NCBI GenBank assembly: GCA_015657735.1
Contig: SSSX01000392.1
Location: 1 to 58,231, forward strand
DNA from: Zoogloeaceae bacterium
GTDB lineage: Bacteria > Pseudomonadota > Gammaproteobacteria > Burkholderiales > Rhodocyclaceae
Direction: 5' to 3'
DNA length: 58,231 bases
The position numbers and the translations under genes were made by a program. Position 1 is the stretch's first letter. Each line of letters begins with the position of its first letter. This document shows, piece after piece, positions 51,001 through 57,451 of this stretch. The notes under the pieces were generated by a model. It saw only the letters and a program-made list of their open reading frames with translations. It was not told the origin of the DNA and made no database searches.

Positions 51001-51668
51001 CCCGCCCGCGCCTGCGCCGCACCCTCGGTCTGGTCAACCGCCTGGTGGTCAGCACCCGGCCGCTCGCCGACTTCTGCGCCGACATGATCGGCGACGTGCG
51101 CATCATGCCCAACTGCCTCGAAGGCGCGCTGTGGAACGACGTGGCCCCGGCCCGCCTGCCGCGCCGCAAACCCCGCGTCGGCTGGGCCGGCGCCCAGCAA
51201 CACCTGGGCGACCTGGAACTCATCTACCCGGTCGTCGAAGCGCTGGCCGACGAGGTGGACTGGATCTTCATGGGCATGTGTCCCGAGCCGCTGAAACCCT
51301 TCGTGCATGAATCCCACGGTTTCGAGCTGGACTTCCGCGCCTACCCGAAGGCGCTGGCCCGTCTCGACCTCGACCTGGCCATCGCCCCCCTCGAAATCCA
51401 CGCCTTCAACGAAGCCAAAAGCAACCTGCGGCTGCTCGAATATGGCGCGATGGGCTGGCCGGTGATCTGCACCGACATCCACCCCTACCAGAACGCCCCG
51501 GTCACCCGCCTGCCCAACGACCCCGAAAAGTGGATCAGGACGATCCGCGAACAGCTCGCCGAGCCCGCCGCCCTGCATGCCGCCGGGCTCGCCCTCCAGC
51601 AATGGGTGCGCAACGGCTTCATCCTCGAAAGCCACGCCGCCAGCTGGTTTGCCGCCTACGGACCATGA
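48036..51668 (+). CDS. Large multidomain glycosyltransferase (GT2 core with GT-B ends)
   Basis: 1210 residues. Residues 1-300 resemble a GT-B-like/WcaK-type domain (LYPGRHQASLADHP, SEAVYCFESTAIALEATLCGCPAI). About 340-540 is a degenerate GT-A domain with LIYTDEDTVEPDGRY. About 580-840 is a canonical GT2: SLVIQTRDREEYLRPLLDSI, IVVVDNDSTD, LFLDNDTHV (DxD). About 870-1210 is a GT-B-like C-terminus (LEYGAMGWPVICTDIHPY). Such fusions assemble multi-sugar chains. It ends 289 bp before flagellin, last in the island, making it the best candidate for chain assembly or transfer to FliC. The whole chain is hydrophilic with no membrane helix. Confidence 0.88.
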   Translation: MPVRPHIFETPRRPYYIEAPPYRRTSAGIKVLHLLCHALNRIGEDAYVYTPVTDPQLDTPTLSPELIEQHRQAGRQPIVVYPEIVPGNPRQAASVVRYVLNRAGLIGGDAAFADTELVFGYGRNILPDGADPANVLFLPPIDTRIFNNLDNPHDGARSGVLLYPGRHQASLADHPDLAARATLITADWPETHAALADLFRRSEAVYCFESTAIALEATLCGCPAIILPSPFFNGTLLSDGEVGRDGLALNDSAEEIAYARRSVGQMWDRYRATEDRFWQQLDRFVELTQAMPVHAAPAAPATHAAQQESDTLYATWRARRTLQEIDAQLLAERMVLTWSTRPGIHLLMTVLPGEEALLADTLDSLAVQLYPEWLLTVATPLDTPEGLADIPNLQWLTLRDAAHLDYVIDEMAAASPGSWLARIEPGLTFEAHALQVIADYINLKHDWRLIYTDEDTVEPDGRYTQPCFKPDLNLDLLRAQAYFGSFVLVEKQAFLACGRFGNLPGAENYDLGLRLLDHAGDAAVGHIDQMLAHLPRASRRAMHPGAEKSALLAHLARRGLDATVHDGATFGTRRVQYHWSDAPLASLVIQTRDREEYLRPLLDSILERTRYPNYEIVVVDNDSTDPDALAYLAGLERDAPWAGRARIVRCPGEFSHARGANAGAAAARGDYLLFLDNDTHVVQDEWLDRLMDIAMRPEVGIVGPRLTYPETAKVQQTGWVLGLRGSAGSAWNNDLEITDPGYMGRALCDQNVSAVSGSALLIRRSVFEQLGGMDAGRFPLAHGTLDLCLRAGELGHKIVWTPYAMLIHYDAVSLKARQRKPDGALADLNAALAANDRLLERWLPRLAHDPAYNRNLSLADPFKPEHVAPIDWDTHFHDRPRILGVPLTGGAGEYRLRAPLRAIGQAGLAQTMICEPPKAFSVRILSPVELARAAPDTIVLHQPLDDPQTDALESYARFLPQVRRIVTIDDLITAIPRKNSFYKAGFKDARPRLRRTLGLVNRLVVSTRPLADFCADMIGDVRIMPNCLEGALWNDVAPARLPRRKPRVGWAGAQQHLGDLELIYPVVEALADEVDWIFMGMCPEPLKPFVHESHGFELDFRAYPKALARLDLDLAIAPLEIHAFNEAKSNLRLLEYGAMGWPVICTDIHPYQNAPVTRLPNDPEKWIRTIREQLAEPAALHAAGLALQQWVRNGFILESHAASWFAAYGP

Positions 51669-51705
51669 AGGGCGTCGCACTCCACCCTGAAAGCATATTG
51701 CCGAC

Positions 51706-51724
51706 CGGCCGGAAATCCCGGCCG
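51706..51724 (+). terminator. Hairpin after the glycosyltransferase gene
   Basis: CGGCCGG / CCGGCCG, seven pairs around AAATC, about 40 bp after the stop. It is followed by CTTCGTGATTTTGG, a weak T-rich stretch. It may end the glycan operon before the fliC promoter. Confidence 0.4.
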
Positions 51725-51836
51725 CTTCGTGATTTTGGTGCTAAAGCTTTGATTTTCTGCGCCGCTATCACAAGCCAAGCGGTAGTCCGGCAATATTTTC
51801 AACCAGCACATAAAATCAAAAAAGTCAACGATTTTC

Positions 51837-51863
51837 TAAAGTCCTTCCGGCCAGTTCCGTTAA
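51837..51863 (+). promoter_or_regulatory. Sigma-28 (FliA) promoter of fliC
   Basis: TAAAGTCC-N11-TCCGTTAA against the FliA consensus TAAAGTTT-N11-GCCGATAA: six of eight at each box and exact spacing. It lies about 90 bases before the flagellin ATG, giving a moderately long untranslated leader. Confidence 0.72.
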
Positions 51864-51956
51864 TGATTTCAACGGCGGTTGCCTTACACACACCGGGCAA
51901 GGCGAACCAAAGTTAAGCCTAAACGCTTATCTTGAACGGAATTAAGGAGAATCAAA

Positions 51957-52781
51957 ATGGCTGCCACTATCAACACCAATGCGATGTCGCTGAATGCGCA
52001 ACGCAACCTTTCGACCTCGCAATCGAGCTTGGCCACGTCGGTGCAGCGCCTGTCCTCCGGCCTGCGCGTGAATAGCGCCAAGGACGATGCCGCCGGTCTG
52101 GCCATTGCCGACCGCATGAACTCCCAGGCCAAGGGCTTCGACGTCGCGATCCGCAATGCCAACGACGGCATCTCGATGGCGCAGACCGCCGAAAGCGCGA
52201 TGCAGGCCATCACCGACAACCTGCAACGGATGCGCGAACTGGCCGTCCAGTCGGCCAACGGCACCTACACCTCGGGCGACCAGGCCAACCTGGACACCGA
52301 ATTCCAGCAACTGCAGCAGGAAATCCAGCGCGTCGTCGGCGGCACCACCTTCAACGGTCAGAATGTGTTGAACCTGACCTCCGCCGTGACCTTCCAGGTC
52401 GGCGCCGGCACCGCCGCGACCGACACCATCCAGGTGCAGGGCAGCGCGGTTTCGCTGTCCGGCGTGTCCGCCGCTGTCACCGGCAGCGTGTCGGCAGCCG
52501 GCGCGGCCACTGCAGCGATCGCCAGCATCGACACGCAGCTGAACAACCTGAACACCGCCCGTGCCACCTGGGGCGCCGTCCAGAACCGCTTCAGCTCGGT
52601 GGTGCAGACCCTGCAGGTGGCCTCCGAAAACGCCCAGGCGTCGCGCGGCCGGATCATGGACGCCGACTTCGCCAAGGAAACCGCCAACATGACCCGCGCG
52701 CAGATTCTGCAGCAGGCCGGTACCGCGATGGTCTCGCAGGCCAACAGCATGCCCAACAACGTGCTGTCCCTGCTCAAGTAA
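51957..52781 (+). CDS. fliC: Flagellin
   Basis: 274 residues, short because the surface-exposed middle is only about 50 residues. MAATINTNAMSLNAQRNL, RLSSGLRVNSAKDDAAGLAIADRM and the C-terminal ASRGRIMDADFAKETANMTR, AMVSQANSMPNNVLSLLK are standard D0/D1 terminal domains, which polymerise and are recognised by FliS. The central part (about 140-190) is Ala/Ser/Thr-rich, with many candidate O-glycosylation sites. AAGGAG precedes the ATG. Driven by the FliA promoter at 51837; followed by a hairpin and flaG. Confidence 0.97.
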   Translation: MAATINTNAMSLNAQRNLSTSQSSLATSVQRLSSGLRVNSAKDDAAGLAIADRMNSQAKGFDVAIRNANDGISMAQTAESAMQAITDNLQRMRELAVQSANGTYTSGDQANLDTEFQQLQQEIQRVVGGTTFNGQNVLNLTSAVTFQVGAGTAATDTIQVQGSAVSLSGVSAAVTGSVSAAGAATAAIASIDTQLNNLNTARATWGAVQNRFSSVVQTLQVASENAQASRGRIMDADFAKETANMTRAQILQQAGTAMVSQANSMPNNVLSLLK

Positions 52782-52805
52782 GACGATTCAACCGTAACCC
52801 GGCGC

Positions 52806-52832
52806 GCGCTGCCACCGTAACGGTGGCAGCGC
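52806..52832 (+). other. Strong hairpin between fliC and flaG, no T tract
   Basis: GCGCTGCCACCG / CGGTGGCAGCGC, 12 perfect pairs with TAA loop, about 25 bp after the fliC stop. The lack of a T tract suggests an mRNA-stabilising or partial read-through element that keeps fliC mRNA above flaG. Confidence 0.6.
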
Positions 52833-52856
52833 CGTCGGCACAAAGGGGAGATGAGC

Positions 52857-53243
52857 ATGAGCATCCAGCCAGTCGGCGCGAGCACGGCGCAATACGTGCC
52901 GCCCGTCCAGACATCCGCCGGGGGCGCCCGTCCGGTCGAGGCATCTCCCGACACAAGCAAGATCCAGTCGCTCCGCGACACCGCCGGCGTGAAGGCCGCC
53001 GAGACATCGGCGGTGCCCAGCAGCGAGCAACTGACCCAGGCCGTCAACCAGATCCAGGACGTGATCAAGCAGACCGCCAACAGCCTGCAGTTCTCCATCG
53101 ACAAGGACAGCGGCACGACCATCGTCAAGGTCGTCGACACCGAGTCCAAGAAAGTCATCCGCCAGATTCCGTCGGAAGAAGTCCTGGCCATCGCCAAGGC
53201 GCTCGACAAATTGCAGGGTCTGCTCGTCAAGCAGCAGGCCTGA
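52857..53243 (+). CDS. flaG: FlaG family protein
   Basis: 128 residues. The N-terminal half is disordered and Ala/Pro/Ser-rich; the C-terminal half SLQFSIDKDSGTTIVKVVDTESKKVIRQIPSEEVLAI is the FlaG signature (IDxxTG..VVKVVD...VIRQIP.E). FlaG modulates filament length. The second ATG at 52857 fits the AAGGGGAG site; 52851 is also in frame. A terminator follows. Confidence 0.92.
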   Translation: MSIQPVGASTAQYVPPVQTSAGGARPVEASPDTSKIQSLRDTAGVKAAETSAVPSSEQLTQAVNQIQDVIKQTANSLQFSIDKDSGTTIVKVVDTESKKVIRQIPSEEVLAIAKALDKLQGLLVKQQA

Positions 53244-53283
53244 GCTTTTCCCCAGTCGCCAGGCCCTCCCTGGCGTACCTTAG

Positions 53284-53309
53284 ATCCCACCCTCGCGGTG
53301 GGATTTTTT
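53284..53309 (+). terminator. Rho-independent terminator after flaG
   Basis: ATCCCACC / GGTGGGAT, eight pairs, CTCGC loop, ending in a run of six T (53304-53309). A textbook intrinsic terminator for the fliC-flaG transcript. Confidence 0.9.
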
Positions 53310-53377
53310 CGGCCGCGCGCATGCCGTCCGCAGACTGGCATGCATTCTGCTTGAAATCTGCCAACGACACGCGGCGC

Positions 53378-53404
53378 TCAAGTTTTCCGCGACGCGGTCG
53401 TAAT
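53378..53404 (+). promoter_or_regulatory. Probable sigma-28 promoter of fliD
   Basis: TCAAGTTT-N11-GTCGTAAT: the -35 box matches the FliA consensus 7/8, the -10 box only about 4/8. It lies after the flaG terminator and 39 bp before the fliD ATG, so a separate promoter is needed there. Confidence 0.5.
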
Positions 53405-53442
53405 CCAAACAAACTGCAATCCAGCAACACAAGGGGTGCATC

Positions 53443-54840
53443 ATGGCCACAATCTCATCGGCAGGAGTCGGCTCCGGCATCAATGTCGAGTCCCTCGTCA
53501 GTTCGCTGATGTCGGTTGAAAAGCAGCCACTCACCAAACTGCAGGCGCAGCAGACCAGCTATCAATCGAAGATTTCGGCGCTCGGCACGCTGAAGAGCGG
53601 GCTGTCCGCACTGCAGACCGCCGCCAAGGCCCTGACGCCGGCAACCGGCAGCACTGCAACGGCATCTTTTTCCGCCTACAAGGCAAGTCTTGCCGATTCG
53701 ACGATCGCCACCGCCACGACGACCAACGCCGCCGTCGCCGGCAGCTATTCGCTCGAAGTCACTGCCCTCGCCACCAGCCAGCGCCTCGCCCTTGGCAAAA
53801 CCTACGCCCCCGGCGCCGCGGTGCTCGACTTCGGCTCCGACAGCACCCGCACGCTGACCATCACCAAAGGCAGCACCGCCACCAACATCACCCTCGACAC
53901 CAGCCAGAACAGCCTGGCCGGCGTCCGCGACGCCATCAACAAGGCCGAGGCCGGAGTCAGCGCCTCGATCGTCACCGACACCTCAGGCAAGCAGAACCTG
54001 CTCCTCACCGCCACCACCGGCGGCACCGCCAACGCGGTCAGCATCTCCGGCACCGCCGAGTTCATCGACCCCGCCGCCTCCGGCAGCCCGATCGCCGCCG
54101 CCAGCGCCTTCACCCAGACCCAGGCTGCCACCGACGCCGCGGTAAAGATCCAGGGCGTATCGATCGCCACCAGCGGCAACACGATCAGCAACGCCATCGA
54201 CGGCATCACCCTCGAACTGGCCAAGACCGGCACCACGACCCTCACCGTGGCCCGCGACAACACCGACCTGAAAAGCAAGCTCGACAGCTTCGTCAGCGCC
54301 TACAACAGCCTCAACACCTCGATCAAGAGCCTCGGCGCCTACAACGCCGCGACCAAGACCGGCGCAGTCCTGAACGGCGACTCGACGCTGCGCAGCATCC
54401 AGTCGCAGCTGCGCAGCGCACTCACCAGCGTCCCCGGCAGCCTCAGCGGCGCCAGCTACAAGGTGCTCAGCGACATCGGGATCGCCTTCCAGAGCGACGG
54501 CAGCCTGAAGATCGACAGCACCAAGTTCGACAAGGCGGCCAGCACCAACTTCTCGGCCACCGCGGCGGCCATCGGCGCCTACGGCAGCGCGCTGAAGACG
54601 ACCACCACCAACCTGCTCGCCAGCAACGGCGTGATCGCCAGCCGCACCGACGGACTCAACAGCAGCATCAAGTCGATCGGCAACCAGATCGACGCGTTCG
54701 AGACGCGCCTGACCGCGGTCGAAAAAACCTACCGCGCCAAGTTCACCGCCCTCGACACCACCATGACGAGCATGAGCACGACCAGCAGCTATCTGTCGCA
54801 GCAACTGACGCTCCTCAGCAACATGACGAGCAACGCCTAA
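53443..54840 (+). CDS. fliD: Flagellar filament cap protein FliD
   Basis: 465 residues. The N-terminus GVGSGINVESLVSSLMSVEKQPL is the FliD_N signature; FliD_C spans about 235-450, with coiled-coil segments near both ends. The Ala/Ser/Thr-rich centre is normal for the exposed domains. The protein caps the growing filament and folds incoming flagellin. It precedes fliS by 21 bp; ribosome site AAGGGG. Confidence 0.96.
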   Translation: MATISSAGVGSGINVESLVSSLMSVEKQPLTKLQAQQTSYQSKISALGTLKSGLSALQTAAKALTPATGSTATASFSAYKASLADSTIATATTTNAAVAGSYSLEVTALATSQRLALGKTYAPGAAVLDFGSDSTRTLTITKGSTATNITLDTSQNSLAGVRDAINKAEAGVSASIVTDTSGKQNLLLTATTGGTANAVSISGTAEFIDPAASGSPIAAASAFTQTQAATDAAVKIQGVSIATSGNTISNAIDGITLELAKTGTTTLTVARDNTDLKSKLDSFVSAYNSLNTSIKSLGAYNAATKTGAVLNGDSTLRSIQSQLRSALTSVPGSLSGASYKVLSDIGIAFQSDGSLKIDSTKFDKAASTNFSATAAAIGAYGSALKTTTTNLLASNGVIASRTDGLNSSIKSIGNQIDAFETRLTAVEKTYRAKFTALDTTMTSMSTTSSYLSQQLTLLSNMTSNA

Positions 54841-54861
54841 ACCCGACCGGAGAACCACGAG

Positions 54862-55275
54862 ATGTCGTTTGGCCTGGCTGCCAGCCGCGGAGCCGCCGCC
54901 TACAGCGCGGTCGGCGTCGAAACCGGAGTGTCCACCGCGGACCCCCACAAACTGATCCTGATGCTCTTCGAAGGCGCCCTGCTGCAGGTCGGCACGGCCG
55001 CCGCCGCGCTTGAGAACAAGGACGTACCCGCCAAGGGCAGCGCCATCTCGAAGGCCATCGACATCATCCTCAACGGCCTCAAGGTCAGCCTCGACTACGA
55101 GGCCGGCGGCGAACTCGCGCAGCGCCTGGGCGCCCTCTACGACTACATGACACAGCGGCTTCTCTACGCTAACCTGCACAACAGCCGGCCCGCGATGGAC
55201 GAGGTCACCTCCCTGCTCACCGACCTGAAAGACGCCTGGGCCTCGATCGGCAGCCCCGACCAGGCCAACAGCTAA
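54862..55275 (+). CDS. fliS: Flagellin export chaperone FliS
   Basis: 137 residues, all-helical. AYSAVGVETGVSTADPHKLILMLFEGAL and the later LYDYMTQRLLYANLHN match FliS. It binds the flagellin C-terminus before export. The 5' flank CCGGAGAACCACGAG places the ribosome site well. In the fliD-fliS-fliT order of late flagellar operons. Confidence 0.95.
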   Translation: MSFGLAASRGAAAYSAVGVETGVSTADPHKLILMLFEGALLQVGTAAAALENKDVPAKGSAISKAIDIILNGLKVSLDYEAGGELAQRLGALYDYMTQRLLYANLHNSRPAMDEVTSLLTDLKDAWASIGSPDQANS

Positions 55276-55293
55276 GCCTCGCGGAGACCATTC

Positions 55294-55641
55294 ATGAGTT
55301 CCCTTGCCCTCCTGGAACAGATGAGCCACTACTCCACCGAAATGGTGGACGCGGCCCGTGCCAACGACTGGGATCGCCTGACCCGCCTCGAGAAGCAGGT
55401 CGCCTCGCTGCGCGACCGCATCGGCGTCGAAGAAGCGCTGGCCTTCCCGAGCCGCCCGCGACGCATGTCCGACGACGAACGCAGCCGCAAGATCGCGCTG
55501 ATCCGGCGCATCCTCGACGACGACAAGGAAGTGCGCACCCACACCGAACCGTGGATGGACAGCGTCCGCCAGCTGCTCTCGGGTGGCGTGCGCGAACGCA
55601 AGCTGCGCAACGCCTACGGCGACGAGGACAGCGGGGCCTGA
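55294..55641 (+). CDS. fliT: Flagellar chaperone FliT
   Basis: 115 residues, helical, small and weakly conserved as usual for FliT. ALLEQMSHYSTEMVDAARANDWDRLTRLE and IRRILDDDKEVRTHTEPWMD fit the family. It serves as FliD chaperone and as a brake on FlhDC in enterics. Follows fliS by 18 bp. Confidence 0.85.
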   Translation: MSSLALLEQMSHYSTEMVDAARANDWDRLTRLEKQVASLRDRIGVEEALAFPSRPRRMSDDERSRKIALIRRILDDDKEVRTHTEPWMDSVRQLLSGGVRERKLRNAYGDEDSGA

Positions 55642-55672
55642 CCCACCGCCGAGCGGCCGGCAGGGTCACGTC

Positions 55673-56767
55673 ATGATCCCCAGCGACCTGGCCTCCCGGC
55701 TGCGGATGCTCAGCGAGGCAAGCTTCTTCTCCGGCGAGCCGACCCTCGCGCCCCTCGCCCGCGTCAGGGCGATTCCCGGCAACCTGCCCGACTTCACCCC
55801 CGGCCAGCGCATCGTCGCCAACCTGCAGGCGCCGCGCGCCGACAACACCTACCAGGCCCGCGTCGACGGCCGCGAAGTGACCCTCGCGCTGCCGCAGACG
55901 GTCAAGGCCGGTGACACCCTCGAACTCGTCGTCAGCCACGTCACCGCGCAGGCCGTCTTCGCGACCCTCGCCCAGCCGGCCGCCGACGCCGCCGCCAGCA
56001 CCGCCCGCCTGCCGGCGCTGAGCCAAGCCGGCCGCCTGATCGGCTTCCTGCTCACCGGCCAGCCGGCGGCCGCTGCCGCCAGCCTCAACGGCGGCGAGCC
56101 GCTGCTCGCGGCGCCGCCGCAAGATGCCGGCGCCAGCGCCGCCCTCGCCGCCCGTCTCGGCAGCGCGGTCGGCCAGAGCGGCCTGTTTTACGAATCCCAC
56201 CAGGCCCGCTGGCTGGCCGGGCAGGTCGAGACCGCCGCGCTGCAGCAGGAACCCCAGGGGCGGATCGCCAGCCGCGCGGCCATCGCCGGCGAGCCGCCAG
56301 GCGTCGCCAGCCCCGCCCCGCCCGGCAGCCCCGAAACCTCCGCCAACCCCGCGGCCACCACCGCCCGCGCCGCCGCCGAGCCGGCCGCCCCGATCCCCGA
56401 GCGCCTGCTGCCCCTCGTGCATCAGCAGCTCGACGCCATCGCCACCCACCAGATCACGTGGCAGGGGCAGGTCTGGCCCGGCCAGACGATGGAATGGGAA
56501 ATCGAAGATCCACAGCAGGAGCGCGGCAATGCCGACGACACCGCCGAACCCTACTGGAACACCACGCTGCGCCTGAGTCTGCCCAGTCTGGGCGGCGTCG
56601 AAGCCAAACTTCACCTCACCCCGGCCGGCGTCGCGGTGCGCCTGATCGCCGACAGCGAAGCCACCCGCAGCACCCTCGACACCGCCCGGCAGCGCCTCGC
56701 CGACGCCCTCGACGCCGCCAATGTTCCGCTCACCGGCCTCGTCGCCGAACGTCGGAGCACACCGTGA
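55673..56767 (+). CDS. fliK: Flagellar hook-length control protein, FliK-like
   Basis: 364 residues. The N-terminal two thirds is Ala/Pro/Ser-rich and low in predicted structure; the C-terminal about 90 residues, WNTTLRLSLPSLGGVEAKLHL and IADSEATRSTLDTARQRL, are the Flg_hook domain shared with FliK. Start at MIPSDL (55673); the region before it has no ribosome site. Its stop overlaps the downstream GTG. Many betaproteobacteria carry such a second FliK-like gene after fliT, so the true hook ruler may be elsewhere. Confidence 0.8.
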   Translation: MIPSDLASRLRMLSEASFFSGEPTLAPLARVRAIPGNLPDFTPGQRIVANLQAPRADNTYQARVDGREVTLALPQTVKAGDTLELVVSHVTAQAVFATLAQPAADAAASTARLPALSQAGRLIGFLLTGQPAAAAASLNGGEPLLAAPPQDAGASAALAARLGSAVGQSGLFYESHQARWLAGQVETAALQQEPQGRIASRAAIAGEPPGVASPAPPGSPETSANPAATTARAAAEPAAPIPERLLPLVHQQLDAIATHQITWQGQVWPGQTMEWEIEDPQQERGNADDTAEPYWNTTLRLSLPSLGGVEAKLHLTPAGVAVRLIADSEATRSTLDTARQRLADALDAANVPLTGLVAERRSTP

Positions 56768-57081
56768 ATCGCCCCGAACACCCCGGCGAACAGCGCGCTG
56801 AAGCGGTCGCGCTGGCCTACAACGCCGGCCAGTCGGCCCCCACCGTGGTCGCCAAGGGGCGCGGCCTGATCGCCGCCGAGATCGTCTCGCGGGCCCGCGA
56901 GGCCGGCGTGTATGTTCACGAATCGCCCGAACTGGTCGCCTTGCTGATGCAGGTCGACCTCGACGCGCGCATTCCGCCCGAACTCTACGTCGCCGTCGCC
57001 GAGCTGCTGGCCTGGCTGTACAGCCTCGAAAGCGGCGCCCAAAAGCCGACGGCCCCGCAAACCGGGGCCGTCGGGGCGTGA
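56764..57081 (+). CDS. FlhB C-terminal domain paralogue (export-switch-like protein)
   Basis: 105 residues, GTG start coupled to fliK. It lacks the membrane half of FlhB and the NPTH autocleavage loop; what remains, APTVVAKGRGLIAAEIVSRAREAGVYVHES and IPPELYVAVAELLAWLYSL, is the FlhB/YscU C-terminal subdomain. Such FlhX-type proteins can partly replace the FlhB cytoplasmic fragment in substrate switching. Next to the FliK-like gene, a partner in that switch. The C-terminal codons form part of a strong hairpin. Confidence 0.88.
   Translation: MNRPEHPGEQRAEAVALAYNAGQSAPTVVAKGRGLIAAEIVSRAREAGVYVHESPELVALLMQVDLDARIPPELYVAVAELLAWLYSLESGAQKPTAPQTGAVGA
57046..57074. terminator. Hairpin at the end of the FlhB paralogue gene
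   Basis: CCGACGGCCCCG / CGGGGCCGTCGG, 12 perfect pairs with CAAAC loop, overlapping the last codons. It lies between convergent genes, so it could end either transcript, but there is no T tract. Confidence 0.5.
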
Positions 57082-57097
57082 CGCGGAGAAACCGCGC

Positions 57098-57370
57098 TCA
57101 GTTGCTCGGCGGCACGTAGCCGCTGACCTGATCGGCACCGCCGCCGAAGAAATAGCGCTCCATCTGCTCGGCCAGATACTTGCGCGCCCGGGCATCCATC
57201 AAATTGAGGCGGTTTTCGTTGATCAGCATCGTCTGGTGCTTGACCCACTGCTGCCAGCCTTCCTTCGAGACGTTCTCGAAGACGCGCTTGCCGAGTTCGC
57301 CGGGAAGCGGCGGAACATCGAGACCTTCGGCCTCGCGACCGAGCTTCACACAATTCACCATCCGTGCCAT
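57098..57370 (-). CDS. yggX: Fe(II) trafficking/oxidative damage protection protein YggX
   Basis: 90 residues. MARMVNCVKLGREAEGL with Cys7 and GWQQWVKHQTMLINENRLN are near-invariant in YggX. The protein protects iron-sulfur enzymes from oxidants and may shuttle Fe2+. AAGAGGTGATAC precedes the ATG. Full length, single gene. Confidence 0.97.
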   Translation of the reverse strand: MARMVNCVKLGREAEGLDVPPLPGELGKRVFENVSKEGWQQWVKHQTMLINENRLNLMDARARKYLAEQMERYFFGGGADQVSGYVPPSN

Positions 57371-57451
57371 GTATCACCTCTTGAGTTGGAATTGCCGGAG
57401 CGGTTGGCCCGCGGCCGGCAAGGTGGCGAGATTCTAGCCTTCCGCGCCGCC

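Noticed and set aside
51909..51935. CAAAGTTA...CTTATCTT as the fliC sigma-28 promoter
   Set aside because: Spacing and -10 fit are worse than for the element at 51837-51863, and it would leave an RNA start very near the ribosome site.
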